A stretch of DNA of 64,000 nt from Mya arenaria (taxonomy: Eukaryota > Mollusca > Bivalvia > Myida > Myidae): the NCBI RefSeq assembly GCF_026914265.1, contig NC_069134.1:9045758-9109757 (forward strand), written 5' to 3'. Below the pieces are notes generated by a model. The model was not told the DNA's origin and ran no database searches. It was given only the letters and a program-made list of their open reading frames with translations. How positions within the stretch are numbered: position 1 is the first letter of the stretch; the number at the start of each line of letters is the position of its first letter. Shown here piece after piece: positions 27,540 to 39,700 of this stretch. The translations under genes and the position numbers were made by a program.

Positions 27540-28520
27540 CTAGAAAATGTGTCCATATGACACAGATGCCCTAAACCTCTACTTCTGCTTTTTCACAATA
27601 ATGCCATATTTTCACAAAATAGAGGTCCAAAACTCCGTGAATAATAATTTCGGACGGATGAAAATACCCAGGTGTACAAGTTCACACCTTGAATATTATA
27701 TCCATACGGTTTCAAATCTGTAGAAAAAAACACGCTTTTTTTGAGTTACGCGAGACACAAACTGTTCGGGACGTACATACATTGTGCCACACACTGAACA
27801 CACTGCAACAACAAACAATCAATCTGAGGACTTAACATTTTGAGGACTTGCACAAATATTGTCAACTATTTGCACAAGTTCATTTAATATCTGCAAATTA
27901 TGTGATGCAGTCTGACAGCAGAACAAACAAGAAATTGTGAAACAGAAATGCCCCCACAGGTTATTGTCACAAAAACTAGAACATGTGTCCATAGGACACA
28001 GATGCCCCCACTAGCGCTTTGTCAAAAATGCAGATTTTTCACTAAATCAAGGCCCATAACTCCGTAAAAATAAAATTTAGCTGACTAAAAATACTCAGGT
28101 GCACAAATTCACACCCTGAATAATACATCCATGCAGTTTCAAGTCACTACTACAAACGCTTTAAGAGTTTTGGACGACACAAACTAAAAATGCCGTTTTT
28201 TCACTAAATCAAGGCCCATAACTCTGAAAATATAAATTTTGGAGGGATGAAAATACAGGTGCACAAGTTCATACCCTGAATAATACATCCATGAAGTTTC
28301 AAGTCTGTACTACAAATGCTTTTAGAGTTATGGATGACACAAACTTAAAATGCCGCTTTTTCACAAAATCAAGGCCCATAACTCCGTAAATATAAATTTT
28401 GGCCGGATGAAAATACCCAGGTGCGCTAGTTCACACCCCGAGTAATACATCCATGAAGTTTCAAGTCTGTACATCAAACGCTTTTAGAGTTATGGACGAC
28501 ACAAACTTTTCTGGACGGAC
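27540..28520 (+). repeat. Tandem repeat of about 160 bp, 3-4 diverged copies
   Basis: Copies begin near 27585, 28025, 28187 and 28347. Each has the core TCAAGGCCCATAACTC, then GGATGAAAATAC, CAGGTGCAC, AATACATCCATG, GTTTCAAGTC and GACACAAACT. Two copies are preceded by the near-palindrome GTGTCCATAGGACAC (27983; TGTCCATATGACACA at 27551). The array ends in GACGGAC-type tetranucleotide runs at 28513-28540. This looks like a dispersed non-autonomous element family common in bivalves (inference). Confidence 0.8.
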
Positions 28521-28689
28521 AGACGGAATGACGGACGGACATACCAAAATTTGTGTGTTTATGGGCTTTTTGTTCTTTAAAAGATCAAAGGAAAAGCCCG
28601 TAATAAACAAAGATATTATGGGCTTACGGAATGAACCTATTGTATTCTTTTGTCTTAGGCTCCTCCCCTAAGCTCATAAACCCACATTT

Positions 28690-29230
28690 GTTGGCTCGGA
28701 CGGACGGAATGACCGACGGACAGACGGACAAAGGCAAAAAAGAGGTGGGGGCATAAACAATGACCTTTGACTTTAATTTGACCTTTGACCTTGAATGGTG
28801 ACCTTGACGTTGACATGCAACCACTCAAATGTTTGGTTTCAGACGACGTACATGCATGCCAAGTTTCAAGTATGCGTATATAATGGTTCAAAAGTTATGG
28901 ACAATGGTAAAATTGGTAATCGGGGTTTGGCGAAAGACTATTGTAACTCCTTCACAATTGTGAAGGAGTAACAATATTCTTGCGCCAAACCCTCGAACTA
29001 TATATTTGACCGCTGACTTTGAACGATGACCTTGTACGTGTAATATTTGCCCTCAAAATGTGTGGCTTTATGAAATACATATGCATGCCAAATGTGAAGT
29101 CTCTATCTGTATTATTTCAAAAGTTATGGCCAATATTAAAGTTGAACACACACAAACAAACAAACCAACAAACAGACAGGGCAAAAAAAATATGCCCCAC
29201 ATCTATAGATGCTGGGGGCATAGAAATATC
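28690..29230 (+). repeat. Dispersed repeat rich in TGACCT half-sites, copy 1
   Basis: Contains GACGGAC runs, GTGGGGGCATAAAC, then TGACCTTTGACTTT, TGACCTTTGACCTTG and GGTGACCTTGAC, then a second cluster at about 29006-29035. It ends with the hairpin ATGCCCCAC-ATCTATAGAT-GCTGGGGGCAT near 29190-29222. Similar copies lie at 30135-30450 (+) and 31803-32215 (minus). Confidence 0.7.
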
Positions 29231-29291
29231 CCAATTCAATTTAATTCCCTTGAATTCAAAAGGTAAACACTTACTAAATACAATCCCATAG

Positions 29292-29309
29292 CCCCCCCCC
29301 CCCCCCCCC
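29292..29309. repeat. Poly-C run
   Basis: About 18 consecutive C followed by T and a further CCCCC. A simple repeat, likely hard to assemble accurately. Confidence 0.9.
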
Positions 29310-29739
29310 TCCCCCTTCTCAATAACGGGTTTCTCAATGTGTATGGCACTCTTTTGCCAATATGCCTATATAGTGTTGGTTTAGTGATTGATTTATTGGC
29401 TTATTAACAGGTACTTAATGGTTTCTTGAAAACGTTAATTACCCCCACCCTCCCCACAAACACACATCTTTTTTAAAACCTTTTTATTGCTGATACTTGT
29501 ACTTTTATAGTTGTAATGTCGGTGTAGATAAAGCATGTGTTGCTTTACCTTCTTTTGCATTGCATTCGGCCATTTAAGTGTTTTCTTTTGTTTGCTTCCC
29601 ATTACACAGGTTGGCTTTTTGGATGTGGATATGGGGTGTATTTAACTTGGCTTGCGTTTTCTATTTTCTACTTTTGGTATTCTCAGGATGGTAAAGGAGA
29701 AATGATCCAAAATAGTTTTTTTTCTTTAACTGAAGTCAT

Positions 29740-29990
29740 AGGTTAAGGTTAAGGTCACAGAGTAACACAAATAGGAAATGGCACACTTCCTACCCATGAT
29801 GTATTGACACAACCAAGTAACCAGCTAACAGCAAAGCGGTTTAGATATTGTCTGGACAAAATATGTCAGGCCGACAGAAGCATGGAAAGGCGTAAGGACC
29901 GATGGACAGAGTGCAAATCTCTAGGCCCCACACCCCATCAGTGGGGCCTAATAACTCTACTAGTTCTTACCACTTTGATGTATGTCGGGG
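29740..29990 (+). repeat. Dispersed repeat piece with a perfect hairpin
   Basis: GGTTAAGGTTAAGGTCACAG at 29742 leads into unique-looking text and then a perfect 10-bp stem, TAGGCCCCAC (29922-29931) and GTGGGGCCTA (29941-29950), with a 9-base loop. This resembles the terminal hairpin of a non-autonomous element. The family is not assigned. Confidence 0.5.
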
Positions 29991-29999
29991 TGGGGTTGT

Positions 30000-31020
30000 A
30001 GAACTACCAACGACTGGTACCCTAGCTGACCATCATCACATTCATCACCACTGGACGACCTCACCATTTCATCATTTGGCCCTGTTTTATAAACATAATA
30101 TAATGACATTAACAAGAAAGCTGTGTTTGTGAAACAGCAATGCCACCACAGTTTGTTGTCACAAAAGAAATGACCTTTAACCTTAAATGGTGACCTTGAC
30201 CTATATATTCTGACTATATATGTCTGACTTTGAACAATGATCGTGACCTGTCTGCATTCAAAATGTGCGGCTTCATGAAATACATATGCATGCCAAATAT
30301 GAAGTCTCTACCTGTATTTCAAAAGTTATGGCCAATGTTAAAGTTGGTCCCAAAGAAACCAACCAACCAACAAACAAATAGACAATATGTCTCTAGATCT
30401 AGGGGTATAAAAAACACACTTTGTAAGATCAGTACACAATCTGTATGAGAACCTAACATCCTGAGAACTTGCAAAAATTATAAAATATTATATTGTTACA
30501 GTTCATCTTTTATCTGAAGATTATGTGAAACAATTTGACAAAATAACATAAGTCATTCCAACTTCAATGGGGGCAGCACAATATGACATTTATAATACAC
30601 ACTGTAAGGTCACACAATCTGTGTGAGGACCTAACATTCAGAGGACTTAAACAAAATATTGTCAACTATTACATAACTAACCAGTTCCTTAAATATCTGC
30701 AAATTATGTGATAAAGTCTGAATTATGAACTAAGGCTTTCCGATTTCAACATAGTTGCTAGAGACTAATACTGTAAATAATTTTTTACTAACGAAGAGAC
30801 ATTATCTTAACTAGATCTTACAATTGAGCTGTGTGTTGATATGGTACCATTGCTGGCAATGTTTAATGGGCGACCTCAACTGCAGCTTATCATTCTGCCC
30901 TGTTTTAAAAACAAAACAACATAAGACCTTTAAAATTCACTCTCTGTAATATACACTCTTTGAGAGGACCTTAGTCCAGAGGACACACAAAATAGTGTCA
31001 GCTGTAGTATAGTGCACTAT
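30000..31020 (+). repeat. Dispersed relatives of the 1258-bp array unit, plus TGACCT repeat copy 2
   Basis: CGACTGGTACCCTAGCTGAC at 30011 and GGTACCATTGCTGGCAATG at 30843 match, with divergence, the CGACTGGTACCCTTGCTG core of the big array at 34-40 kb. GAGGACCTAACATTCAGAGG at 30635 matches its GAGGAC block. Between them, 30135-30450 is a second copy of the TGACCT-rich repeat (ATGACCTTTAACCTTAAATG). These look like older, scattered copies of the array's source sequence. Confidence 0.6.
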
Positions 31021-31177
31021 ACGATGCAATACATTATACCATACAATCTCATTCGATGTTGGTGCCAAATTTAAAAGCAAGGTAAATAATAAGCTGCTGT
31101 AAAATTTGTTTTTAATACTATGGTTTGTTAAAACTCATTTGCAGGGTAACAATATACAATTATTGATTTTTAGTGAG

Positions 31178-31279
31178 GTCGATATGAGGATTTATCGACT
31201 TGGAAAAAGTGATATTGACCGAGGGCGCAGCCCGAGGTCGATATCACTTTTTTCAGGTTGATAAATCGTCATATCGACT
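31178..31279. repeat. Palindromic foldback repeat centred on GAGGGCGCAGCCCGAG
   Basis: GGTCGATATGAGGATTTATC and its imperfect complement GATAAATCGTCATATCGAC form arms of about 45 bp around the GC-rich centre GAGGGCGCAGCCCGAG (31221-31236). The two arms also share AAAGTGATAT. No coding capacity. The family appears to be a dispersed foldback element. Confidence 0.8.
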
Positions 31280-31364
31280 GAATCTGAAAGGCAACAATTG
31301 TTTAATAATTAAATAAAGCCTACATGTACGCTTTCAATAACTTTGACTTAATGTTATCGTTTCG

Positions 31365-31500
31365 CACCAGAGCCTATATTCACAAAGCCTTTAAGTATTT
31401 CCCTAAGGAGTTTCACCTAAGTGAGATTTTCCCTTAAGTAGCGAAACTCCCTAAGGCGTATTCACAAAGCTCCTTAGGAATTCCTTAGAAAATTTGCTCC
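31365..31500. repeat. Short repeat with two TATTCACAAAGC blocks
   Basis: TATTCACAAAGCCTTTAAGT (31377) and TATTCACAAAGCTCCTTAGG (31460) flank a stretch rich in CTTAAG and CCTAAGG words that pair with one another. It looks like a small MITE-type element. Boundaries uncertain. Confidence 0.45.
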
Positions 31501-31802
31501 TACAGGAAATCGGACTTCTAAGTATGTCGGAAATAATACCAGACCTTGTGTGCAACATGGCTGCGCAGGACGTCGTGTGTGACGTTGCTGCGCAGGACAT
31601 TGTACATGACGTCAGTAGGAAAGCGTTAAGCGTGAGTTAAATGGATGCGATTGTGTCAGAAACTTATGGAATTATTCGGATCCGGTCAGTTCATATTTAG
31701 GCCACGACTACGAGTCATATTTTTTTAGGCCACACCTATGAGTCAATATAGTAAAATTACTGAAACTCACGTGACCTCATTTAAACCAATCAAGATCTAG
31801 AT

Positions 31803-32215
31803 GGGGGGGGGGGCATATTGTTTTTGCCCCGTCTGTTTGTGTTTGTTGGTTTGTGTGCAACTTTAAAATTGGCCATAACTTTTGAAATAATACAGGTAGA
31901 GACTTCATATTTGGTATGCATGTGTATTTCATGAAGCTGCACATTTAAAATGCAAACATGTCAAGGTCAAGGTCATTGTTCAAGGTCATACGCCAAATAT
32001 ATAGGTCAAATAACCAATTTTAACATTTTACATAGCTTTTTAACATACTAGATACTTGGCATGCATGTACGTATCCTGGAACCAAACATTTTGAGGGGTC
32101 TCATGTCAAGGTCAAGGTCACCATTCAAGATCACAGGTCAATTCAAGGTCAAATGTCAATTTTTGTGACAGTAACCTTTGGGGGCATTGCTGTTTCACAA
32201 ACACAGCTTTCTTGT
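31803..32215 (-). repeat. Dispersed TGACCT-rich repeat, copy 3 (inverted)
   Basis: Reverse orientation of the 28.7 and 30.1 kb copies. It starts at GGGGGGCATATTG, has GGTATGCATGTGTATTTCATG, AAGGTCAAGGTCATTGTTCAAGG at 31970 and a second AAGGTCAAGGTCACC cluster at 32107, and ends GGGGGCATTGCTGTTTCACA. Both ends carry GGGGGCAT, in direct orientation here. Confidence 0.7.
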
Positions 32216-32341
32216 CAAAATTAAAGCAAGATCCAATTGAATGGTCAGAAAATGTTGACATGCTTATGTTCCTCCACGACAATCAAAAGACTGAATGACC
32301 CGATTCTCATATACTTAACATTTTGAATCTGGAGTAAACTA

Positions 32342-33603
32342 GGGTTCCAAAGGCAGATTTAGAGGGGTAGGAAGCAGCGTACGCCTACACTAAAATTTGC
32401 CAAGGTGCATTTTTTCAAAGAGGAAAATCGCCTAAAAAAGACCAAACTTTGATAAAATGAGATCGAAAAGAACCATATTGAGTGAAATAAGTCATGTTAT
32501 TGTAGTACCGTATTTCTCCTAATAGTAGCGCCCGGGCGCCGTGCAAACCGATCAGGGGGCGCTCTTATTTCAGACCTTATTTTTCATTATCTAGAAATTT
32601 CACGGTCACTAAGTGCTATGAAACTCTATACACAAATACCGATCGGTAATTGCAGCTTCTCTGATAGTACGACGTTATCTTTCGATTATTTGAAATTGTA
32701 GACACCAAGTTTTATCTACAAGAGATCCAAAATGCCTGCCAAACGATTTTTTCCGCAAATTTTAACTTGTAATATCATCGGAGAGGAAAGCAGAAGTTGA
32801 CAATATTGGAGTCAATGTCTAGCACTCGGGAGTGGATCGGATTTTCTCTGAGTACCCTAAGATCTACTTTAACCAAATATGAAATTCATTTTTTATAACA
32901 GAATGTTTGACGGATATATTTTAAACTGGGAATTTAATTAAAATAATCAGGTATTATCATTGTTTACGAATGGAAACAATCCAGCTGTATCCGGGGGAAA
33001 AGAGACCGGTCCCGAATGGTAGTGCAGTAATGTTTACGTTTTACGATGAAACGAAACACTTAAGAGTTTCTAATAGAATTTGTGTATGGAAACGGCGGAA
33101 AATCTCGTTTTTTACAAATGATGTATTCATGTTTAGTTTACTTTCAGCCTAATTAGCAATAGAAACCTTTTTTTTTCGATCGCAATACAAGATTCACCAG
33201 TGCATTGATATCTTTTAGTCAGTGGGTGGGGTTGACATTTGGATTCAAAACATGGGGGGGGGGCGCTACTATTAGGGAGGGTGCTTCTATTAGGGGAAAT
33301 ACGGTATTTATCTACTTTTCCTTTATCACAAACACTGTCGTTTATACCCATTGACAGACCCCTGCTTTGTAAAACCTGGTGTGCATTTTCACTAAACTCG
33401 TCACAGTTTACATGTATTTTTAGATGTTAAACACATTAATTTGTCTATTAAGACTTTAAGAGTCTAAGATACCCTTGGGGAAGACCCAAAGTTTCTTGCA
33501 TATAATCATGGTCGCTTTATTGTTCATTTGTAGGGGGTTACATTGCCAAACAGTTGCCCCCCCCCCCAACCATCGGAAAACCCTGGATCCGCCCCTGGGT
33601 TCC
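32342..33603. mobile_element. hAT-like non-autonomous DNA transposon (outer element)
   Basis: The 7-bp direct repeat GGGTTCC flanks the insertion at 32342-32348 and 33597-33603 (8 bp with one mismatch if extended outward). The inner ends are imperfect inverted repeats: AAAGGCAGATTTAGAG on the left, and AGGGGCGGATCCAGGG read inward from the right (11 of 16 match). An 8-bp duplication and a GGCGGATCCAG-type end suit the hAT superfamily. No transposase is present, and the interior is interrupted by the second element. Confidence 0.6.
32506..33306. mobile_element. TA-flanked MITE nested in the hAT-like element
   Basis: Ends: TA then CCGTATTTCTCCTAATAG (from 32508) and CTATTAGGGGAAATACGG then TA (to 33306). 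These are inverted repeats with one mismatch over 18 bp, and the match resumes further in with TAGTAGCGCCC against GGGCGCTACTA. The element is about 797 bp between the TA duplications. Two short open frames inside are unlike any transposase. TA duplication suggests Tc1/mariner-type mobilisation, but the superfamily is not proven. Confidence 0.7.
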
Positions 33604-33750
33604 CTTAAAGTATTTCCATAAAACAGAATTCCAATAGAAAACTAGAAAATGTGTCCATAGGACACAGATGTCCCCACTTCCACTTTGTCAGAACAAGTTA
33701 TACATAATACATAAGTCCCTACCGGATGAGAAAAGCACAAATTCAAAAAT

Positions 33751-36700
33751 TTGAAATACACACTTTGAAAGATCACAAAATCAGTTTGGGGACCTTACAT
33801 TCAGAGGACTTGCACTTTGGAAGATGAACAATCAGTTTGAGGACCTTACGTTCAGACGACTTGCACAAACTAGCGTAAAAAGCACCCTTTAATTAAATAT
33901 CTCTAGATTTAATTATACAAACTGAATGATAAACAACGGCATTCAAATATCAATTGAGTTGCTAAATATTAAGAAGTAACAAGCCACAACCTACTCAGCC
34001 TGAGCTGTCTGTCAGTATTGGATGTTACAGCATTTGGCGACTGGTACCCTTGCTGGGAATCATCACTTGGAGACCTCTCCTGCATCTCATCATTCTGACC
34101 TGTTCAAAAAACAGCATAAAATGACTTCTAACCTATTCCCTAATATGGGGTTTCTGCAGCAAAAAACATTTAGAAAGATGTGGATAAAAGATCAAACTGT
34201 TTACAGAAATGAAAATTTCATGTTAAGAAAGCATTAAAAAATTGTGGCAAAGTGAGAAATTGCTACTGCTACTCCCCCTTTGACAAAATATTTTCAACTG
34301 TTGTCTGCTGCAGGAGACCTAAAAACATGTTAGCAGGGCCTCTGTGGTAGCAAGGTTAGAGTCGCTGACTCATAATCTCTAGCCCCTCACTGCTGTGGGT
34401 GTGAATCCCAAAAGGAGTGAATATCCTTATGTGAGGAAGCCACCGGCTGGCTTGCGGTAGGTCAGTGGTTCTACCAAGTTGTCTGTCTGTGTAACTCAGG
34501 TGGGATTCTTGGATCTTCCTCCACTTGTTATAAGCCGGGCGTCGCAAAATGACAGAAATACTGTCGAAGTGATGTGAAAAACCCGGCAAAACAAGCAAAG
34601 ACATGTTAGTATCTAGTATTGGAATACAATATACTCTTCGAAAAATATCACAATCTTTGTGAGGACCTTACATTCAGAGGACTTGCACAAAATATAGCCA
34701 ATTATCGTTAAAAGGCAACAGTTCATTAAATATCTGCAGATAATGTGCTACAGTCTAAAAGATAAACAAAGACATTTAAATTTCAACTTAATACCTATTG
34801 ATTAACAAGATAAACACTTCCTAAATAACAGGCCAATTTTATCTCCGCCAGTTCTTACTATTGAGCTGTGTGTCTGTATTGGATATAACAGCATTTGGCG
34901 ACTGGTACCCTTGCTGACCATCATCACTGGGGGAGACCTCTCCTGCTGCTCATCATTCTGCCCTGTTGGTAAAAACAGCATAACAAGTCATTTGAAATAC
35001 ACACTTTGAAAGATCACACAATCAGTTTGAGGACCTTACATTCAGAGGACTTGCACTTTGGAAGATAAACAATCAGTTTGAGGACCTTGCGATCCTGAAG
35101 ACGACTTGCACAAACTAGCGTAAAAAGCACCCTTTAATTAAATATCTCTAGATTAAATTATACAAACTGAATGATAAACAAAGGCATTCAAATATCAATT
35201 GAGTTGCTAAATATTAATAAGAAACAAGCCACAACTTACTCAGCCTGATCTTACCATTGAGCTGTCTGTCAGTATTGGATGTTACAGCATTTGGCGACTG
35301 GTACCCTTGCTGGGAATCATCACTTGGAGACCTCTCCTGCAGCTCATTATTCTGACCTGTTCAAAAAACAGCATAACATGATTTCTAACCCATTCCCTAA
35401 TATGGGGTTTCTGCAGCAAACAACATTTAGAAAGATGTGGATAAAAGATCAAACTGTTTACAGAAATGAAAATTTCATGTTTAGAAAGCATTAAAAAATT
35501 GTGGCAAAGTGAGAAATTGCTACTGCTACTCCCCCTTTGACAAAATATTTTCAACTGTTGTCTGCTGCAGGAGACCTAAAAACATGTTAGCAGGGCCTCT
35601 GTGGTAGCAAGGTTAGAGTCGCTGACTCATAATCTCTAGCCCCTCACTGCTGTGGGTGTGAATCCCAAAAGGAGTGAATATCCTTATGTGAGGAAGCCAC
35701 CGGCTGGCTTGCGGTAGGTCAGTGGTTCTACCAAGTTGTCTGTCTGCGTAACTCAGGTGGGTTTCTTGGATCTTCCTCCACTTGTTATAAGCCGGGCGTC
35801 GCAAAATGACAGAAATACTGTCGAAGTGATGTGAAAAACCCGACAAAACAAGCAAAGACATGTTAGTATCTAGTATTGGAATACAATATACTCTTCGAAA
35901 AATATCACAATCTTTGTGAGGACCTTACATTCAGAGCACTTGCACAAAATATAGCCAATTATCGTTAAAAGGCAACAGTTCATTAAATACCTGCAGATTA
36001 TGTGCTACAGTCTAAAAGATAAACAAAGGCATTCCGATTTCAACTTAATACCTATTGATTAACAAGATAAACACTTCCTAAATAACAGGCCAATTTTATC
36101 TCCGCCAGTTCTTACTATTGAGCTGTGTGTCTGTATTGGATGTAATAGCATTTGGCGACTGGTACCCTTGCTGACCATCATCACTGGGGGAGACCTCTCC
36201 TGCTGCTCATCATTCTGCCCTGTTGGAAAAAAACAGCATAACAAGTCATTTGAAATACACACTTTGAAAGATCACACAATCAGTTTGAGGACCTTACATT
36301 CAGAGGACTTGCACTTTGGAAGATAAACAATCAGTTTGAGGACCTTGCGATCCTGAAGACGACTTGCACAAACTAGCGTAAAAAGCACCCTTTAATTAAA
36401 TATCTCTAGATTAAATTATACAAACTGAATGATAAACAAAGGCATTCAAATATCAATTGAGTTGCTAAATATTAATAAGAAACAAGCCACAACTTACTCA
36501 GCCTGATCTTACCATTGAGCTGTCTGTCAGTATTGGATGTTACAGCATTTGGCGACTGGTACCCTTGCTGGGAATCATCACTTGGAGACCTCTCCTGCAG
36601 CTCATTATTCTGACCTGTTCAAAAAACAGCATAACATGATTTCTAACCCATTCCCTAATATGGGGTTTCTGCAGCAAAAAACATTTAGAAAGATGTGGAT

Positions 36701-39700
36701 AAAAGATCAAACTGTTTACAGAAATGAAAATTTCATGTTTAGAAAGCATTAAAAAATTGTGGCAAAGTGAGAAATTGCTACTGCTACTCCCCCTTTGACA
36801 AAATATTTTCAACTGTTGTCTGCTGCAGGAGACCTAAAAACATGTTAGCAGGGCCTCTGTGGTAGCAAGGTTAGAGTCGCTGACTCATAATCTCTAGCCC
36901 CTCACTGCTGTGGGTGTGAATCCCAAAAGGAGTGAATATCCTTATGTGAGGAAGCCACCGGCTGGCTTGCGGTAGGTCAGTGGTTCTACCAAGTTGTCTG
37001 TCTGTGTAACTCAGGTGGGTTTCTTGGATCTTCCTCCACTTGTTATAAGCCGGGCGTCGCAAAATGACAGAAATACTGTCGAAGTGATGTGAAAAACCCG
37101 ACAAAACAAGCAAAGACATGTTAGTATCTAGTATTGGAATACAATATACTCTTCGAAAAATATCACAATCTTTGTGAGGACCTTACATTCAGAGGACTTG
37201 CACAAAATATAGCCAATTATCGTTAAAAGGCAACAGTTCATTAAATACCTGCAGATTATGTGCTACAGTCTAAAAGATAAACAAAGGCATTCCGATTTCA
37301 ACTTAATACCTATTGATTAACAAGATAAACACTTCCTAAATAACAGGCCAATTTTATCTCCGCCAGTTCTTACTATTGAGCTGTGTGTCTGTATTGGATG
37401 TAATAGCATTTGGCGACTGGTACCCTTGCTGACCATCATCACTGGGGGAGACCTCTCCTGCTGCTCATCATTCTGCCCTGTTGGAAAAAAACAGCATAAC
37501 AAGTCATTTGAAATACACACTTTGAAAGATCACACAATCAGTTTGAGGACCTTACATTCAGAGGACTTGCACTTTGGAAGATAAACAATCAGTTTGAGGA
37601 CCTTGCGATCCTGAAGACGACTTGCACAAACTAGCGTAAAAAGCACCCTTTAATTAAATATCTCTAGATTAAATTATACAAACTGAATGATAAACAAAGG
37701 CATTCAAATATCAATTGAGTTGCTAAATATTAATAAGAAACAAGCCACAACTTACTCAGCCTGATCTTACCATTGAGCTGTCTGTCAGTATTGGATGTTA
37801 CAGCATTTGGCGACTGGTACCCTTGCTGGGAATCATCACTTGGAGACCTCTCCTGCAGCTCATTATTCTGACCTGTTCAAAAAACAGCATAACATGATTT
37901 CTAACCCATTCCCTAATATGGGGTTTCTGCAGCAAAAAACATTTAGAAAGATGTGGATAAAAGATCAAACTGTTTACAGAAATGAAAATTTCATGTTTAG
38001 AAAGCATTAAAAAATTGTGGCAAAGTGAGAAATTGCTACTGCTACTCCCCCTTTGACAAAATATTTTCAACTGTTGTCTGCTGCAGGAGACCTAAAACAT
38101 GTTAGCAGGGCCTCTGTGGTAGCAAGGTTAGAGTCGCTGACTCATAATCTCTAGCCCCTCACTGCTGTGGGTGTGAATCCCAAAAGGAGTGAATATCCTT
38201 ATGTGAGGAAGCCACCGGCTGGCTTGCGGTAGGTCAGTGGTTCTACCAAGTTGTCTGTCTGTGTAACTCAGGTGGGTTTCTTGGATCTTCCTCCACTTGT
38301 TATAAGCCGGGCGTCGCAAAATGACAGAAATACTGTCGAAGTGATGTGAAAAACCCGACAAAACAAGCAAAGACATGTTAGTATCTAGTATTGGAATACA
38401 ATATACTCTTCGAAAAATATCACAATCTTTGTGAGGACCTTACATTCAGAGGACTTGCACAAAATATAGCCAATTATCGTTAAAAGGCAACAGTTCATTA
38501 AATACCTGCAGATTATGTGCTACAGTCTAAAAGATAAACAAAGGCATTCCGATTTCAACTTAATACCTATTGATTAACAAGATAAACACTTCCTAAATAA
38601 CAGGCCAATTTTATCTCCGCCAGTTCTTACTATTGAGCTGTGTGTCTGTATTGGATGTAATAGCATTTGGCGACTGGTACCCTTGCTGACCATCATCACT
38701 GGGGAGACCTCTCCTGCTGCTCATCATTCTGCCCTGTTGGAAAAAAACAGCATAACAAGTCATTTGAAATACACACTTTGAAAGATCACACAATCAGTTT
38801 GAGGACCTTACATTCAGAGGACTTGCACTTTGGAAGATAAACAATCAGTTTGAGGACCTTGCGATCCTGAAGACGACTTGCACAAACTAGCGTAAAAAGC
38901 ACCCTTTAATTAAATATCTCTAGATTAAATTATACAAACTGAATGATAAACAAAGGCATTCAAATATCAATTGAGTTGCTAAATATTAATAAGAAACAAG
39001 CCACAACTTACTCAGCCTGATCTTACCATTGAGCTGTCTGTCAGTATTGGATGTTACAGCATTTGGCGACTGGTACCCTTGCTGGGAATCATCACTTGGA
39101 GACCTCTCCTGCAGCTCATTATTCTGACCTGTTCAAAAAACAGCATAACATGATTTCTAACCCATTCCCTAATATGGGGTTTCTGCAGCAAACAACATTT
39201 AGAAAGATGTGGATAAAAGATCAAACTGTTTACAGAAATGAAATATTTCATGTTTAGAAAGCATTAAAAAATTGTGGCAAAGTGAGAAATTGCTACTGCT
39301 ACTCCCCCTTTGACAAAATATTTTCAACTGTTGTCTGCTGCAGGAGACCTAAAAACATGTTAGCAGGGCCTCTGTGGTAGCAAGGTTAGAGTCGCTGACT
39401 CATAATCTCTAGCCCCTCACTGCTGTGGGTGTGAATCCCAAAAGGAGTGAATATCCTTATGTGAGGAAGCCACCGGCTGGCTTGCGGTAGGTCAGTGGTT
39501 CTACCAAGTTGTCTGTCTGTGTAACTCAGGTGGGTTTCTTGGATCTTCCTCCACTTGTTATAAGCCGGGCGTCGCAAAATGACAGAAATACTGTCGAAGT
39601 GATGTGAAAAACCCGACAAAACAAGCAAAGACATGTTAGTATCTAGTATTGGAATACAATATACTCTTCGAAAAATATCACAATCTTTGTGAGGACCTTA

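Noticed and set aside
34334-34420. Functional tRNA gene
   Set aside because: A- and B-box-like strings exist, but no cloverleaf can be closed and the sequence runs on as a SINE body.
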